From the NCBI RefSeq assembly GCF_041625495.1, contig NZ_JBFJTH010000179.1, forward strand, positions 1 to 7,232: a stretch of 7,232 bases of DNA, read 5' to 3'. The notes under the pieces were generated by a model. The model had not been told where the DNA came from and made no database searches. It saw only the letters and a list, made by a program, of their open reading frames with translations. How positions within the stretch are numbered: the stretch's first letter is position 1; each line of letters begins with the position of its first letter. Positions 1-5,125 of the stretch are shown here, one piece after another. A program made the position numbers and the translations under genes. Source of the stretch: Litorivivens sp041625495 (GTDB lineage: Bacteria; Pseudomonadota; Gammaproteobacteria; Pseudomonadales; Spongiibacteraceae).

Positions 1-227
1 GCGAAGTACATAAACCGCCCAAAGCCGGTGAGAGCAGGATACACTTCCAACGTTCCACTATAGAGCAATACGCGCTGAGTGAGTTTCAATGCCAAAATGC
101 CGACAAAAACAGCCAGGAAGCGATTCGCCCGACGATCACCTTGAGGGTCAGATAGTAGAAGCGGTATCACTAGCAAGCTAAAAGCAATACCTGCCGTGGC
201 TGTTACCATTACGAGGGTATTCGGCAT
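1..227 (-). CDS. Membrane protein N-terminus, possibly a membrane-anchored AraC-type regulator (partial)
   Basis: This is an open frame of 75 codons plus two bases that runs off the left edge, so only the N-terminus is present. It is too close to the edge to stand out as an ORF, but it reads as real protein. Two hydrophobic stretches lie at about residues 5-25 and 37-49. A charged turn between them contains DRRANRFLAVF. That pattern (hydrophobic helix, basic turn with an NRFLA-type motif, second helix rich in L and A) is what I associate with AraC-family proteins that carry a multi-helix membrane domain before a C-terminal DNA-binding domain; the DNA-binding part would lie outside the window. 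The ATG at 227-225 is the first possible ATG after an in-frame stop at 245-243. An AGGA lies 13 nt upstream, which is rather far, and Met7 (209-207) is an alternative start. It could equally be another small membrane protein. Confidence 0.55.
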   Translation of the reverse strand, partial: MPNTLVMVTATAGIAFSLLVIPLLLSDPQGDRRANRFLAVFVGILALKLTQRVLLYSGTLEVYPALTGFGRFMYF

Positions 228-600
228 ATTTGTATAATATTCCTAAAGACTAAGCTCGCTTTGACGGTTATTTTTTGTTTAGAAAGTAAGTGGTCTGCCA
301 ATAGCATGGTCTACTTGAAGTGCTTAGTACAAGCGATGCTTAGTTGCTGCCGCTTCAGTGGTTTCATTTTCGGGCGAGAATAAACCGGTGGCCGCTAACG
401 CTGAACGTTTGATTTAGGCTTTATTCTAGCTTGTTATCGGAAGCCGTCGTCCGGCCTCCTCGGTCATCATGTGCTCGGCATGCCTCCGGGAGATGCATCA
501 TCCGGCCAAAGTGTTTTGTAGTTCTTACTACTCAGAACAATGTGAACGTCGTCATTAAAATTCTGCGTCCTTCTGTAATAAGCTCAGCGTTGGCCGTCAG
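228..600. other. Intergenic region without a convincing gene
   Basis: This 373-bp stretch lies between the start of the membrane-protein gene and the end of the tetR gene, both on the minus strand. I found no ORF with protein-like composition; the only minus-strand frame of note is about 26 codons (MMHLPEAC...) with no family I recognise. It contains an 8-bp direct repeat TGCTTAGT (321-328 and 337-344). A GC-rich patch around 445-515 has clustered short palindromes: GGCATGCC (477-484), CTCC-G-GGAG (484-492) and GATGCATC (492-499). Its boundaries against the AT-richer surroundings could reflect an old insertion or a decayed gene, but no terminal repeats or transposase remnant can be shown. Confidence 0.5.
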
Positions 601-1245
601 TTAGCTACAGGGAGCGCCTAGACCATGGGAGCATACATCCAGCATGACAGTTACCAAGTCTTCTGGGCGCGTGTTTAGGTTTCCCATGTAGGAATCCTTA
701 AGGCTTTTATAATCAGCCAGCCCCATAATGATACTGGTGATACAGAAATTGAAACGCTGGAATAGTAGCTTTTTAGGCAATTCCGGGTAAGTTTTGACCA
801 GCAGCTTTTTAAACCGCTCAATAGATGGGCCTGCAAACTTATTAAGGATATGGTGGGTGTCGGAATCGGCATCAAACTCCATCCGCGCGATAAAGCGCAC
901 CGCGTCGTAGCCCCATTCTTCCTTCAGGATATTGAGGTAGGGGGTTACAAAAGCTTCCAGGATCTTCTTACCATCAACGGTGTCGGAAGTTTCAACCGCG
1001 ACCAGAGCGCTTTCTCGTGACTCTTCAAACCAGTTCTGGATGAACTCAGCCAGCGACTCCAGCAAGCCCATCTTGCTACCGAAATGATAGTGCAGGGCCG
1101 AATGATTCTTGTGCCCCGCTTCCCGGTTGATCATCCGCAACGACACGGCATCGATACCGTTTTCCGCGAACAGCTTCAGCGCTGCTCGCAGCAGGGACTG
1201 TTTTCCTTGTTCGGCAATGGTTGCGTTGGGGGATAGTGTAAGCAT
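601..1245 (-). CDS. TetR/AcrR family transcriptional regulator
   Basis: This 214-residue protein has the usual TetR length and two-part design. The N-terminal DNA-binding domain covers about residues 15-62: helix 1 (KQSLLRAALKLFAENG), then a helix-turn-helix from about 34 to 56, ending in the SALHYHFGSK signature typical of TetR recognition helices. The remainder (about 65-210) is a variable helical ligand-binding and dimerisation domain with no recognisable ligand. The start at 1245 is supported by AAGG (1256-1253) with a 7-nt spacer. The gene is divergent from folD and the sarcosine oxidase operon, with a shared 325-bp control region holding repeated motifs, so self-regulation and control of the C1 operon are likely. 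This is an inference: sarcosine oxidase operons in Pseudomonas are known to be controlled by AraC-family proteins (GbdR, SouR), and I cannot tell the effector from sequence. Family assignment is secure, the regulon is not. Confidence 0.93.
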   Translation of the reverse strand: MLTLSPNATIAEQGKQSLLRAALKLFAENGIDAVSLRMINREAGHKNHSALHYHFGSKMGLLESLAEFIQNWFEESRESALVAVETSDTVDGKKILEAFVTPYLNILKEEWGYDAVRFIARMEFDADSDTHHILNKFAGPSIERFKKLLVKTYPELPKKLLFQRFNFCITSIIMGLADYKSLKDSYMGNLNTRPEDLVTVMLDVCSHGLGAPCS

Positions 1246-1277
1246 AGCAGTGCCTTAAATTAAATCGGTCGACTTAG

Positions 1278-1306
1278 ATGCTACTGGGCTATAGCTTAAC
1301 CGTCAA
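1278..1306 (-). promoter_or_regulatory. Predicted sigma70 promoter of the tetR-type gene
   Basis: On the minus strand, TTGACG (1306-1301) is followed after exactly 17 bp by TAGCAT (1283-1278), matching 5/6 and 4/6 of the consensus boxes. Transcription would begin near 1271, leaving a leader of roughly 26 nt that contains the AAGG ribosome-binding site. One TATAGCT motif lies inside the spacer, where a bound repressor would block RNA polymerase. Confidence 0.5.
1289..1301 (+). promoter_or_regulatory. Operator-like motif, copy 1 (CTATAGCTTAACC)
   Basis: This copy lies in the spacer of the predicted tetR promoter. It overlaps the perfect 8-bp palindrome GCTATAGC (1288-1295). It matches copy 2, on the opposite strand, at all positions except one extra T. 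Binding by the adjacent TetR protein is inferred from position and has not been shown. Confidence 0.4.
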
Positions 1307-1388
1307 GTTTGGCATGCCATAAAGGCGTAAATTCCTGGCGCCAAGGATAGCGTTATCGCCGAAAAACGCAAATAAGCGCGTAAACCCG

Positions 1389-1400
1389 GGTTAGCTATAG
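1389..1400 (-). promoter_or_regulatory. Operator-like motif, copy 2 (CTATAGCTAACC)
   Basis: On the minus strand this reads CTATAGCTAACC, nearly identical to copy 1 but in inverted orientation. It sits midway in the divergent region, about 103 bp from copy 1 and 112 bp from copy 3 (centre to centre of the TATAGCT core). It could be an auxiliary site. Confidence 0.35.
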
Positions 1401-1426
1401 ATAGTGATTCAGCCAAACAGCGGCCC

Positions 1427-1443
1427 TTCTGCGCAGCGCAGAA
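1427..1443. repeat. Perfect 8+1+8 palindrome, candidate operator
   Basis: TTCTGCGC and GCGCAGAA are exact inverted repeats separated by a single A (1435). The 1-nt centre rules out a normal RNA hairpin or terminator, and no T-run follows, so a dimeric DNA-binding protein site is the best reading. It ends 26 bp before the predicted folD -35 box, a position suited to an activator or to an upstream repressor site. Confidence 0.5.
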
Positions 1444-1469
1444 ATATAAAAAACACCGCGATAAGCTTA

Positions 1470-1498
1470 TTGACTCATATAAAGCTGAATGATTTAAT
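1470..1498 (+). promoter_or_regulatory. Predicted sigma70 promoter of folD
   Basis: TTGACT (1470-1475) and TTTAAT (1493-1498) are separated by the optimal 17 bp, each matching 5/6 consensus positions. Transcription would start near 1505, giving a leader of about 65 nt before the folD ATG. The -35 box directly follows the 10-bp palindrome ATAAGCTTAT (1461-1470), and the third TATAGCT motif covers the expected start site. Confidence 0.6.
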
Positions 1499-1503
1499 CG
1501 CCG

Positions 1504-1513
1504 ATATAGCTAC
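1504..1513 (+). promoter_or_regulatory. Operator-like motif, copy 3 (ATATAGCTAC)
   Basis: This shares the TATAGCT core (1505-1511) with copies 1 and 2, but its flanks have diverged more. It covers the predicted +1 of the folD promoter, a classic place for repression. It is the weakest of the three matches. Confidence 0.3.
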
Positions 1514-1570
1514 GCTGGCTCAGGGTGTGTAAGAGCCTACCAGTGACTAAACGTAAACGGACGAAATCCA

Positions 1571-2467
1571 ATGGCAGATGCGAAATCAAAAATAATCGAT
1601 GGTAAGGCTGTAGCAGCTGAACTTCGGGAAACTGTTGCGCAAGAAGTCACGCGCTTGACTGAACATCACAATCTGGTTCCCGGCCTTGCCGTCGTGTTGG
1701 TTGGGGAAGACCCCGCAAGTCAGGTCTATGTGCGAAACAAGGTGCGGCAGACGGAAGCGGCTGGCATGAAAAGCTTTCACTTTGACCGTCCTCCCAGCAT
1801 ATCCCAGGACGAGTTGTTGGAGCTCATCGACACATTAAATGCTGATGAGCAGGTTCACGGCATACTGGTTCAGCTTCCGCTGCCCGCTCATATTGATGAA
1901 GGGGCCGTGATTGAGGCTATCTCTCCAGATAAGGATGTAGATGGGTTCCACGCCATCAACAGTGGTCGCCTGCTCAATGGCAATGCCAGGGCGCTGGTAG
2001 CCTGCACTCCACGAGGCTGTATCGATCTGGCGAAAAAGGCGCTTGGTAGCGATCTCTCGGGCAAGCATGCCGTCGTAGTTGGGCGTTCTAATATTGTCGG
2101 CAAACCTGTGTCGATTTTGTTGCTGCAGGAAAACTGTACGGTGACTATTGCCCATTCGCGAACACAAGACCTTGCCGCAGTGTGCCGTACCGCCGATATT
2201 TTGGTCGCCGCCGTAGGTCGCCCCGAATTTATTCAGGGTGATTGGATAAAGCCGGGCTGTACCGTGATTGACGTGGGCATCAACCGTATAGAGCGCGATG
2301 GCCAAAGCCGATTGGTTGGTGACGTAGATTTTGACGCGGCGATACAGCACGCGGCGGCCGTGACACCCGTGCCGGGCGGTGTCGGTCCAATGACGATTGC
2401 CTGCTTGTTACGTAATACCGTAATTGCCGCATGTAACATCAATGGTCTGCAAAGTCAGATAAAATAA
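1571..2467 (+). CDS. folD: Bifunctional methylene-THF dehydrogenase / methenyl-THF cyclohydrolase
   Basis: FolD oxidises 5,10-methylene-THF with NADP+ to 5,10-methenyl-THF and hydrolyses that to 10-formyl-THF in the cytoplasm. The 298-residue length fits the family (about 280-300). Visible signatures are YVRNK at 53-57, with the catalytic Tyr53 and Lys57 equivalents; GILVQLPLP around 97-105, with the active-site Gln101; DKDVDGFH at 120-127; the nucleotide-binding GRSNIVGKP at 171-179; and PGGVGPMT at 268-275. All expected catalytic residues are present. The ATG is preceded by GGA (1559-1561) with a 9-nt spacer, a weak but acceptable ribosome-binding site. As first gene of the cluster it takes the methylene-THF made by sarcosine oxidase and feeds PurU. 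A genome may hold a second, housekeeping folD; this copy's setting suggests a catabolic role, which is an inference. Confidence 0.97.
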   Translation: MADAKSKIIDGKAVAAELRETVAQEVTRLTEHHNLVPGLAVVLVGEDPASQVYVRNKVRQTEAAGMKSFHFDRPPSISQDELLELIDTLNADEQVHGILVQLPLPAHIDEGAVIEAISPDKDVDGFHAINSGRLLNGNARALVACTPRGCIDLAKKALGSDLSGKHAVVVGRSNIVGKPVSILLLQENCTVTIAHSRTQDLAAVCRTADILVAAVGRPEFIQGDWIKPGCTVIDVGINRIERDGQSRLVGDVDFDAAIQHAAAVTPVPGGVGPMTIACLLRNTVIAACNINGLQSQIK

Positions 2468-2471
2468 ATCC

Positions 2472-2485
2472 CTTTGTAAACAAAG
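2472..2485 (+). repeat. Short inverted repeat after folD
   Basis: CTTTGT and ACAAAG flank an AA centre just downstream of the folD stop. A GTAAACA direct repeat (2476-2482 and 2492-2498) overlaps it. No T-run follows and the loop is too short for a stable hairpin, so I do not call it a terminator; transcription may read on into purU. Confidence 0.3.
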
Positions 2486-2509
2486 TGTTAAGTAAACATT
2501 CATCCAGGG

Positions 2510-2539
2510 GGTGAGCGCTGTCAAGTGGTGGTGCTCATC
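2510..2539 (+). repeat. Possible stem-loop in the folD-purU gap
   Basis: GGTGAGC (2510-2516) can pair with GCTCATC (2533-2539), seven pairs including one G-U, around a 16-nt loop. It has no T-tract, so it does not look like a terminator, and it matches no riboswitch consensus I recognise. It may be an RNA-processing or attenuation element or chance pairing. Confidence 0.25.
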
Positions 2540-2573
2540 ATGGACGCAGTGCTACAAGCGCAAAGTAAGCCTT

Positions 2574-2603
2574 TTGACTTATGGGTAAGTCATGTGCTTT
2601 ACT
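2574..2603 (+). promoter_or_regulatory. Predicted internal promoter for purU-soxBDA with overlapping palindrome
   Basis: TTGACT (2574-2579) and TTTACT (2598-2603) are spaced by 18 bp, and TG at 2595-2596 forms an extended -10. Transcription would start near 2610, about 47 nt before purU. A palindrome with 7-bp perfect arms, TGACTTA (2575-2581) and TAAGTCA (2586-2592) around TGGG, covers the -35 box and most of the spacer. It could be an operator, or, if read through from folD, an RNA hairpin that can be extended by AAGTAA (2563-2568) pairing with TTACTT (2599-2604). Confidence 0.45.
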
Positions 2604-2610
2604 TGCGGTG

Positions 2611-2650
2611 GCATCCAGTCGTGGATCCTGGTGCTTAAAAGAGAGGAATC
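2611..2650 (+). promoter_or_regulatory. purU leader with possible competing hairpins and ribosome-binding site
   Basis: The purU ribosome-binding site AGGA (2644-2647) lies 9 nt before the ATG at 2657. Upstream, ATCCA (2613-2617) pairs with TGGAT (2622-2626) around a 4-nt loop; alternatively, GATCCT (2624-2629) can pair with AGGAATC (2644-2650) with one bulged base, hiding the ribosome-binding site. The two pairings share 2624-2626 and are mutually exclusive. Such a switch would resemble translational control, but short complementary runs arise easily by chance. Confidence 0.25.
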
Positions 2651-2656
2651 GAGCAC

Positions 2657-3523
2657 ATGTCCAATAGTAATTTGTCCGCAGAATACGTGTTTACGCTTAA
2701 ATGCCCGGATCGACTGGGTGTGATGGCTCGTATTTCCGGTTTGCTCTACGACCAAGGCGCGTTCATCACCGAGGTGTCCCAGCATTCGGATCCCTACACC
2801 AATACTTTTTTCTCCCGGCTCGTGTTTGATGACCGCGTTCTGAAAGAGAATATTGCATCTCTGTCATCCAAAATTGATGATTTGGCAAAAGAATTTGAGA
2901 TGGATTTTCGTTTACGCGAAACCAGCTATAAGCCCAAACTATTGCTGGCCGTTTCGAAGTTTGATCATTGCCTGAATGTCTTGCTAACCAAGTGGCGCTC
3001 GGGCGCCTTGCCGGTTGATATTGTTGGTGTTGTCTCCAACCACGAAGATTGCCGTGGTTTGGTTGAATGGTATGGCATTCCTTATCACCATTTGCCCATT
3101 ACACCCGAGACAAAGCCGCAGCAGGAAGCGCAAATATTGGGCCTGATGGCCGAGTACGACGTCGATCTACTGGTGCTGGCTCGCTACATGCAAATTCTAT
3201 CGGATGACATGTGTCGGCAACTTGAAGGGCGAGCGATCAATATTCATCACTCCTTCCTGCCCAGCTTCAAGGGTGCCAAGCCTTATCATCAGGCCCATGC
3301 ACGCGGGGTAAAGGTGATCGGAGCCACTGCGCACTACGTAACCGCAGATCTGGACGAAGGCCCCATCATCGTTCAGGAGGTCAAGCCCGTGAATCACACC
3401 TTTAAAATCGAACACCTGGTGCATATGGGGCACGATATTGAAGCAGCCGCGCTTTCTCATGCGGTGCGATTACATTGTGAGGAGCGCGTCGTACTGAACG
3501 GCGACAAAACCGTCATCCTTTGA
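2657..3523 (+). CDS. purU: Formyltetrahydrofolate deformylase
   Basis: PurU hydrolyses 10-formyl-THF to formate and free THF in the cytoplasm. The 288 residues match the family. An N-terminal ACT domain (about 9-88, beginning FTLKCPDRLGVMARISGLL) is followed by the formyltransferase-like domain. SKFDHCLNVLL (100-110), LVLARYMQIL (172-181), NIHHSFLPSF (195-204) and DLDEGPII (231-238) are the hallmarks; the last two supply the Asn, His and Asp of the hydrolytic site. The ACT domain, absent from the synthetic enzyme PurN, separates the two. In E. coli PurU is regulated by methionine and glycine. It is 30 bp upstream of soxB and almost certainly co-transcribed with it. Its job here is to recycle THF for sarcosine oxidase by dumping the methyl carbon as formate. 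Confidence 0.96.
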   Translation: MSNSNLSAEYVFTLKCPDRLGVMARISGLLYDQGAFITEVSQHSDPYTNTFFSRLVFDDRVLKENIASLSSKIDDLAKEFEMDFRLRETSYKPKLLLAVSKFDHCLNVLLTKWRSGALPVDIVGVVSNHEDCRGLVEWYGIPYHHLPITPETKPQQEAQILGLMAEYDVDLLVLARYMQILSDDMCRQLEGRAINIHHSFLPSFKGAKPYHQAHARGVKVIGATAHYVTADLDEGPIIVQEVKPVNHTFKIEHLVHMGHDIEAAALSHAVRLHCEERVVLNGDKTVIL

Positions 3524-3553
3524 TGGGGTGGCGACTGGCTCAAAAGGATTAAG

Positions 3554-4804
3554 ATGAAAAAATACTCACTTCTGTCTTTGTTTACGAATGGCCTGAACGG
3601 ACACAAGCGTTGGCCGCAAGCGTGGCGTGACGCAGAACCCAAGCGCAGCTATGACGTTGTGATTATCGGTGGCGGCGGGCACGGTCTGGCCACCGCTTAC
3701 TATCTTGCGAAAAAACACGGTATCACCAACGTCGCGGTGCTGGAAAAAGGCTGGTTGGGTGGTGGTAATACGGGCCGTAATACCACCGTTATTCGCTCTA
3801 ATTATTTCTACAAAGAAAGCACCAATTTCTTCGACCACTCGCTCAAACTTTACGAAAAGCTTTCCCTCGAATTTAACTACAACCTGCTGCTGAGTCAGGG
3901 CGGTATCACTACGCTAGCCCATAACCGTCACGATCTCGAAGTGCTCGAGCGTTGGGCAAACTCCATGCAGGTTCAGAATGTCGACTCTGAGATGCTGACG
4001 CCCGAGCAAATCAAAGAGCGTATGCCGCTTATCGATATTTCGCCTACCTCCCGCTATCCCATATGGGGCGGATTTGTGCAAAAGCGGGGCGGTGTCGCAC
4101 GTCACGATGCGGTGGCCTGGGGCTATGCACGTGGAGCCGATGCCATGGGTGTCGATATCATTCAGAACTGCGAAGTAACCGGGATACTGCGCGAGGGTGA
4201 CAGCGTTCGCGGGGTCGAGACCAAGTATGGCGTCATAAAGGCCGACAAAGTTGCCATGTGCGTCGCGGGTCATACGAGTGTGTTGGGTGCGATGGCCGGT
4301 CTGGAATTGCCGATTGTCAGTCAGCCCCTGCAGGCGATGGTCAGCGAGCCGGTTAAACCGTGTCTTGATGGTGTCGTCCTGTCACCGGCGGTACACGCCT
4401 ATGTCAGCCAGTCAGACCGCGGCGAGATTCTGATCGGTGGTGGCGCGGATCGCTATCCGTCCTATTCGCAGCGAGGCACGTTGCCAGTTACCGAGGAAAC
4501 ACTGGCGGCTGCGGCGACCTTGTTCCCTGCTTTTGGCAGTTTGAAGTTGATGCGCCAATGGGCCGGCATCGTGGATATCTCACCGGATTCCAGCCCCATT
4601 ATGGGTAAAACACCGGTCAATGGACTCTACATCAGTGGTGGTTGGGGAACCGGCGGCTTTAAGGCGATTCCAGCCGGTGGCGATTGCCTGGCTTACACCA
4701 TTGCCAACGATAAACCCCACGATCTGATTGAACCTTTTGGTTTGGATCGGTTTGCACGCGGTGCCTTTATTGATGAAGGCGCGGCAGCCGGCGTAGCGCA
4801 CTAG
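3554..4804 (+). CDS. soxB: Sarcosine oxidase, beta subunit (heterotetrameric)
   Basis: SoxB is the catalytic flavoprotein subunit that oxidises sarcosine; its noncovalent FAD takes electrons that pass to a covalently bound FMN at the alpha-beta interface and then to oxygen. The 416 residues fit the family. The FAD-binding Rossmann motif DVVIIGGGGHGLATAYYL lies at 34-51, followed by the ribose-binding Glu64 (VLEKG) and GGGNTGRNTT (69-78). RGGVARHDAVAWGYAR (178-193) holds His184, which aligns with the His known to attach FMN in Corynebacterium and related enzymes. The C-terminal GGWGTGGFKAIPAGG (about 367-381) is also diagnostic. The MKKYSLLSLF start resembles Pseudomonas-type SoxB, and AAGGA (3544-3548) lies 5 nt upstream. 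The order beta-delta-alpha with soxD and soxA next excludes monomeric sarcosine oxidase or another DAO-family enzyme. Confidence 0.96.
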   Translation: MKKYSLLSLFTNGLNGHKRWPQAWRDAEPKRSYDVVIIGGGGHGLATAYYLAKKHGITNVAVLEKGWLGGGNTGRNTTVIRSNYFYKESTNFFDHSLKLYEKLSLEFNYNLLLSQGGITTLAHNRHDLEVLERWANSMQVQNVDSEMLTPEQIKERMPLIDISPTSRYPIWGGFVQKRGGVARHDAVAWGYARGADAMGVDIIQNCEVTGILREGDSVRGVETKYGVIKADKVAMCVAGHTSVLGAMAGLELPIVSQPLQAMVSEPVKPCLDGVVLSPAVHAYVSQSDRGEILIGGGADRYPSYSQRGTLPVTEETLAAAATLFPAFGSLKLMRQWAGIVDISPDSSPIMGKTPVNGLYISGGWGTGGFKAIPAGGDCLAYTIANDKPHDLIEPFGLDRFARGAFIDEGAAAGVAH

Positions 4805-4813
4805 GAGAAAAAC

Positions 4814-5125
4814 ATGCACTTAATTTCTTGCCCGTGGTGCGGCGAACGCAGTGAAGACGAGTTTACCTGTGGTGGGCAATCGCATATTCAGCGGCCTGAT
4901 CCGGACACCGTGACCGACGAAGAATGGTCGGCCTACATGTTTAACCGTATCAATCCGGCCGGTATTCATTTTGAAAGATGGCGCCACACGTTTGGTTGCC
5001 GGCAGTGGTTCAACATTGCCCGCCATACGGTAACGCACGAAATTTTCGCGATCTACAAAATGGGCGAACCTGCTCCTGTGATTGAAAACACACCGGCAGC
5101 GAAAACCGCAGGAGGTGCGCAATGA
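4814..5125 (+). CDS. soxD: Sarcosine oxidase, delta subunit (zinc-binding)
   Basis: This 103-residue protein is the small structural zinc subunit of heterotetrameric sarcosine oxidase. Cys6 and Cys9 (CPWC) plus His58 and Cys62 (RHTFGC) reproduce the Cys-Cys-His-Cys zinc site known from structures of the family, shifted by one residue for the second pair. FTCGGQSHIQRP (17-28) and the GCRQWFNIARHTVTHEI block (61-77) are conserved family features. The last 20 or so residues are Ala/Pro-rich and probably disordered. The ribosome-binding site AGGAGA (4803-4808) overlaps the soxB stop, and the gene ends in an ATGA overlap with soxA, so the subunits are translationally linked. Confidence 0.95.
   Translation: MHLISCPWCGERSEDEFTCGGQSHIQRPDPDTVTDEEWSAYMFNRINPAGIHFERWRHTFGCRQWFNIARHTVTHEIFAIYKMGEPAPVIENTPAAKTAGGAQ
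5110..5116 (+). promoter_or_regulatory. Strong ribosome-binding site of soxA
   Basis: AGGAGGT is a full seven-base complement to the 16S rRNA anti-Shine-Dalgarno end, 5 nt before the soxA ATG at 5122. It lies inside the end of soxD, fixes the soxA start and supports coupled translation through the ATGA overlap. Confidence 0.8.

Noticed and set aside
408..530. Integron attC site or insertion-sequence end
   Set aside because: The palindromic, GC-rich look prompted the idea, but paired core sites, long terminal inverted repeats and any transposase or integrase remnant are missing.
1835..2350. A 171-codon minus-strand open frame
   Set aside because: Antisense shadow of folD; folD carries all its catalytic motifs in the other strand.
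2472..2485. Rho-independent terminator after folD
   Set aside because: The inverted repeat has only a 2-nt centre and AT-rich arms, and no run of T follows.
2510..2656. Glycine or THF riboswitch upstream of purU
   Set aside because: Attractive given the pathway, but I could not find the conserved core sequences of either class on either strand; only generic hairpins are present.
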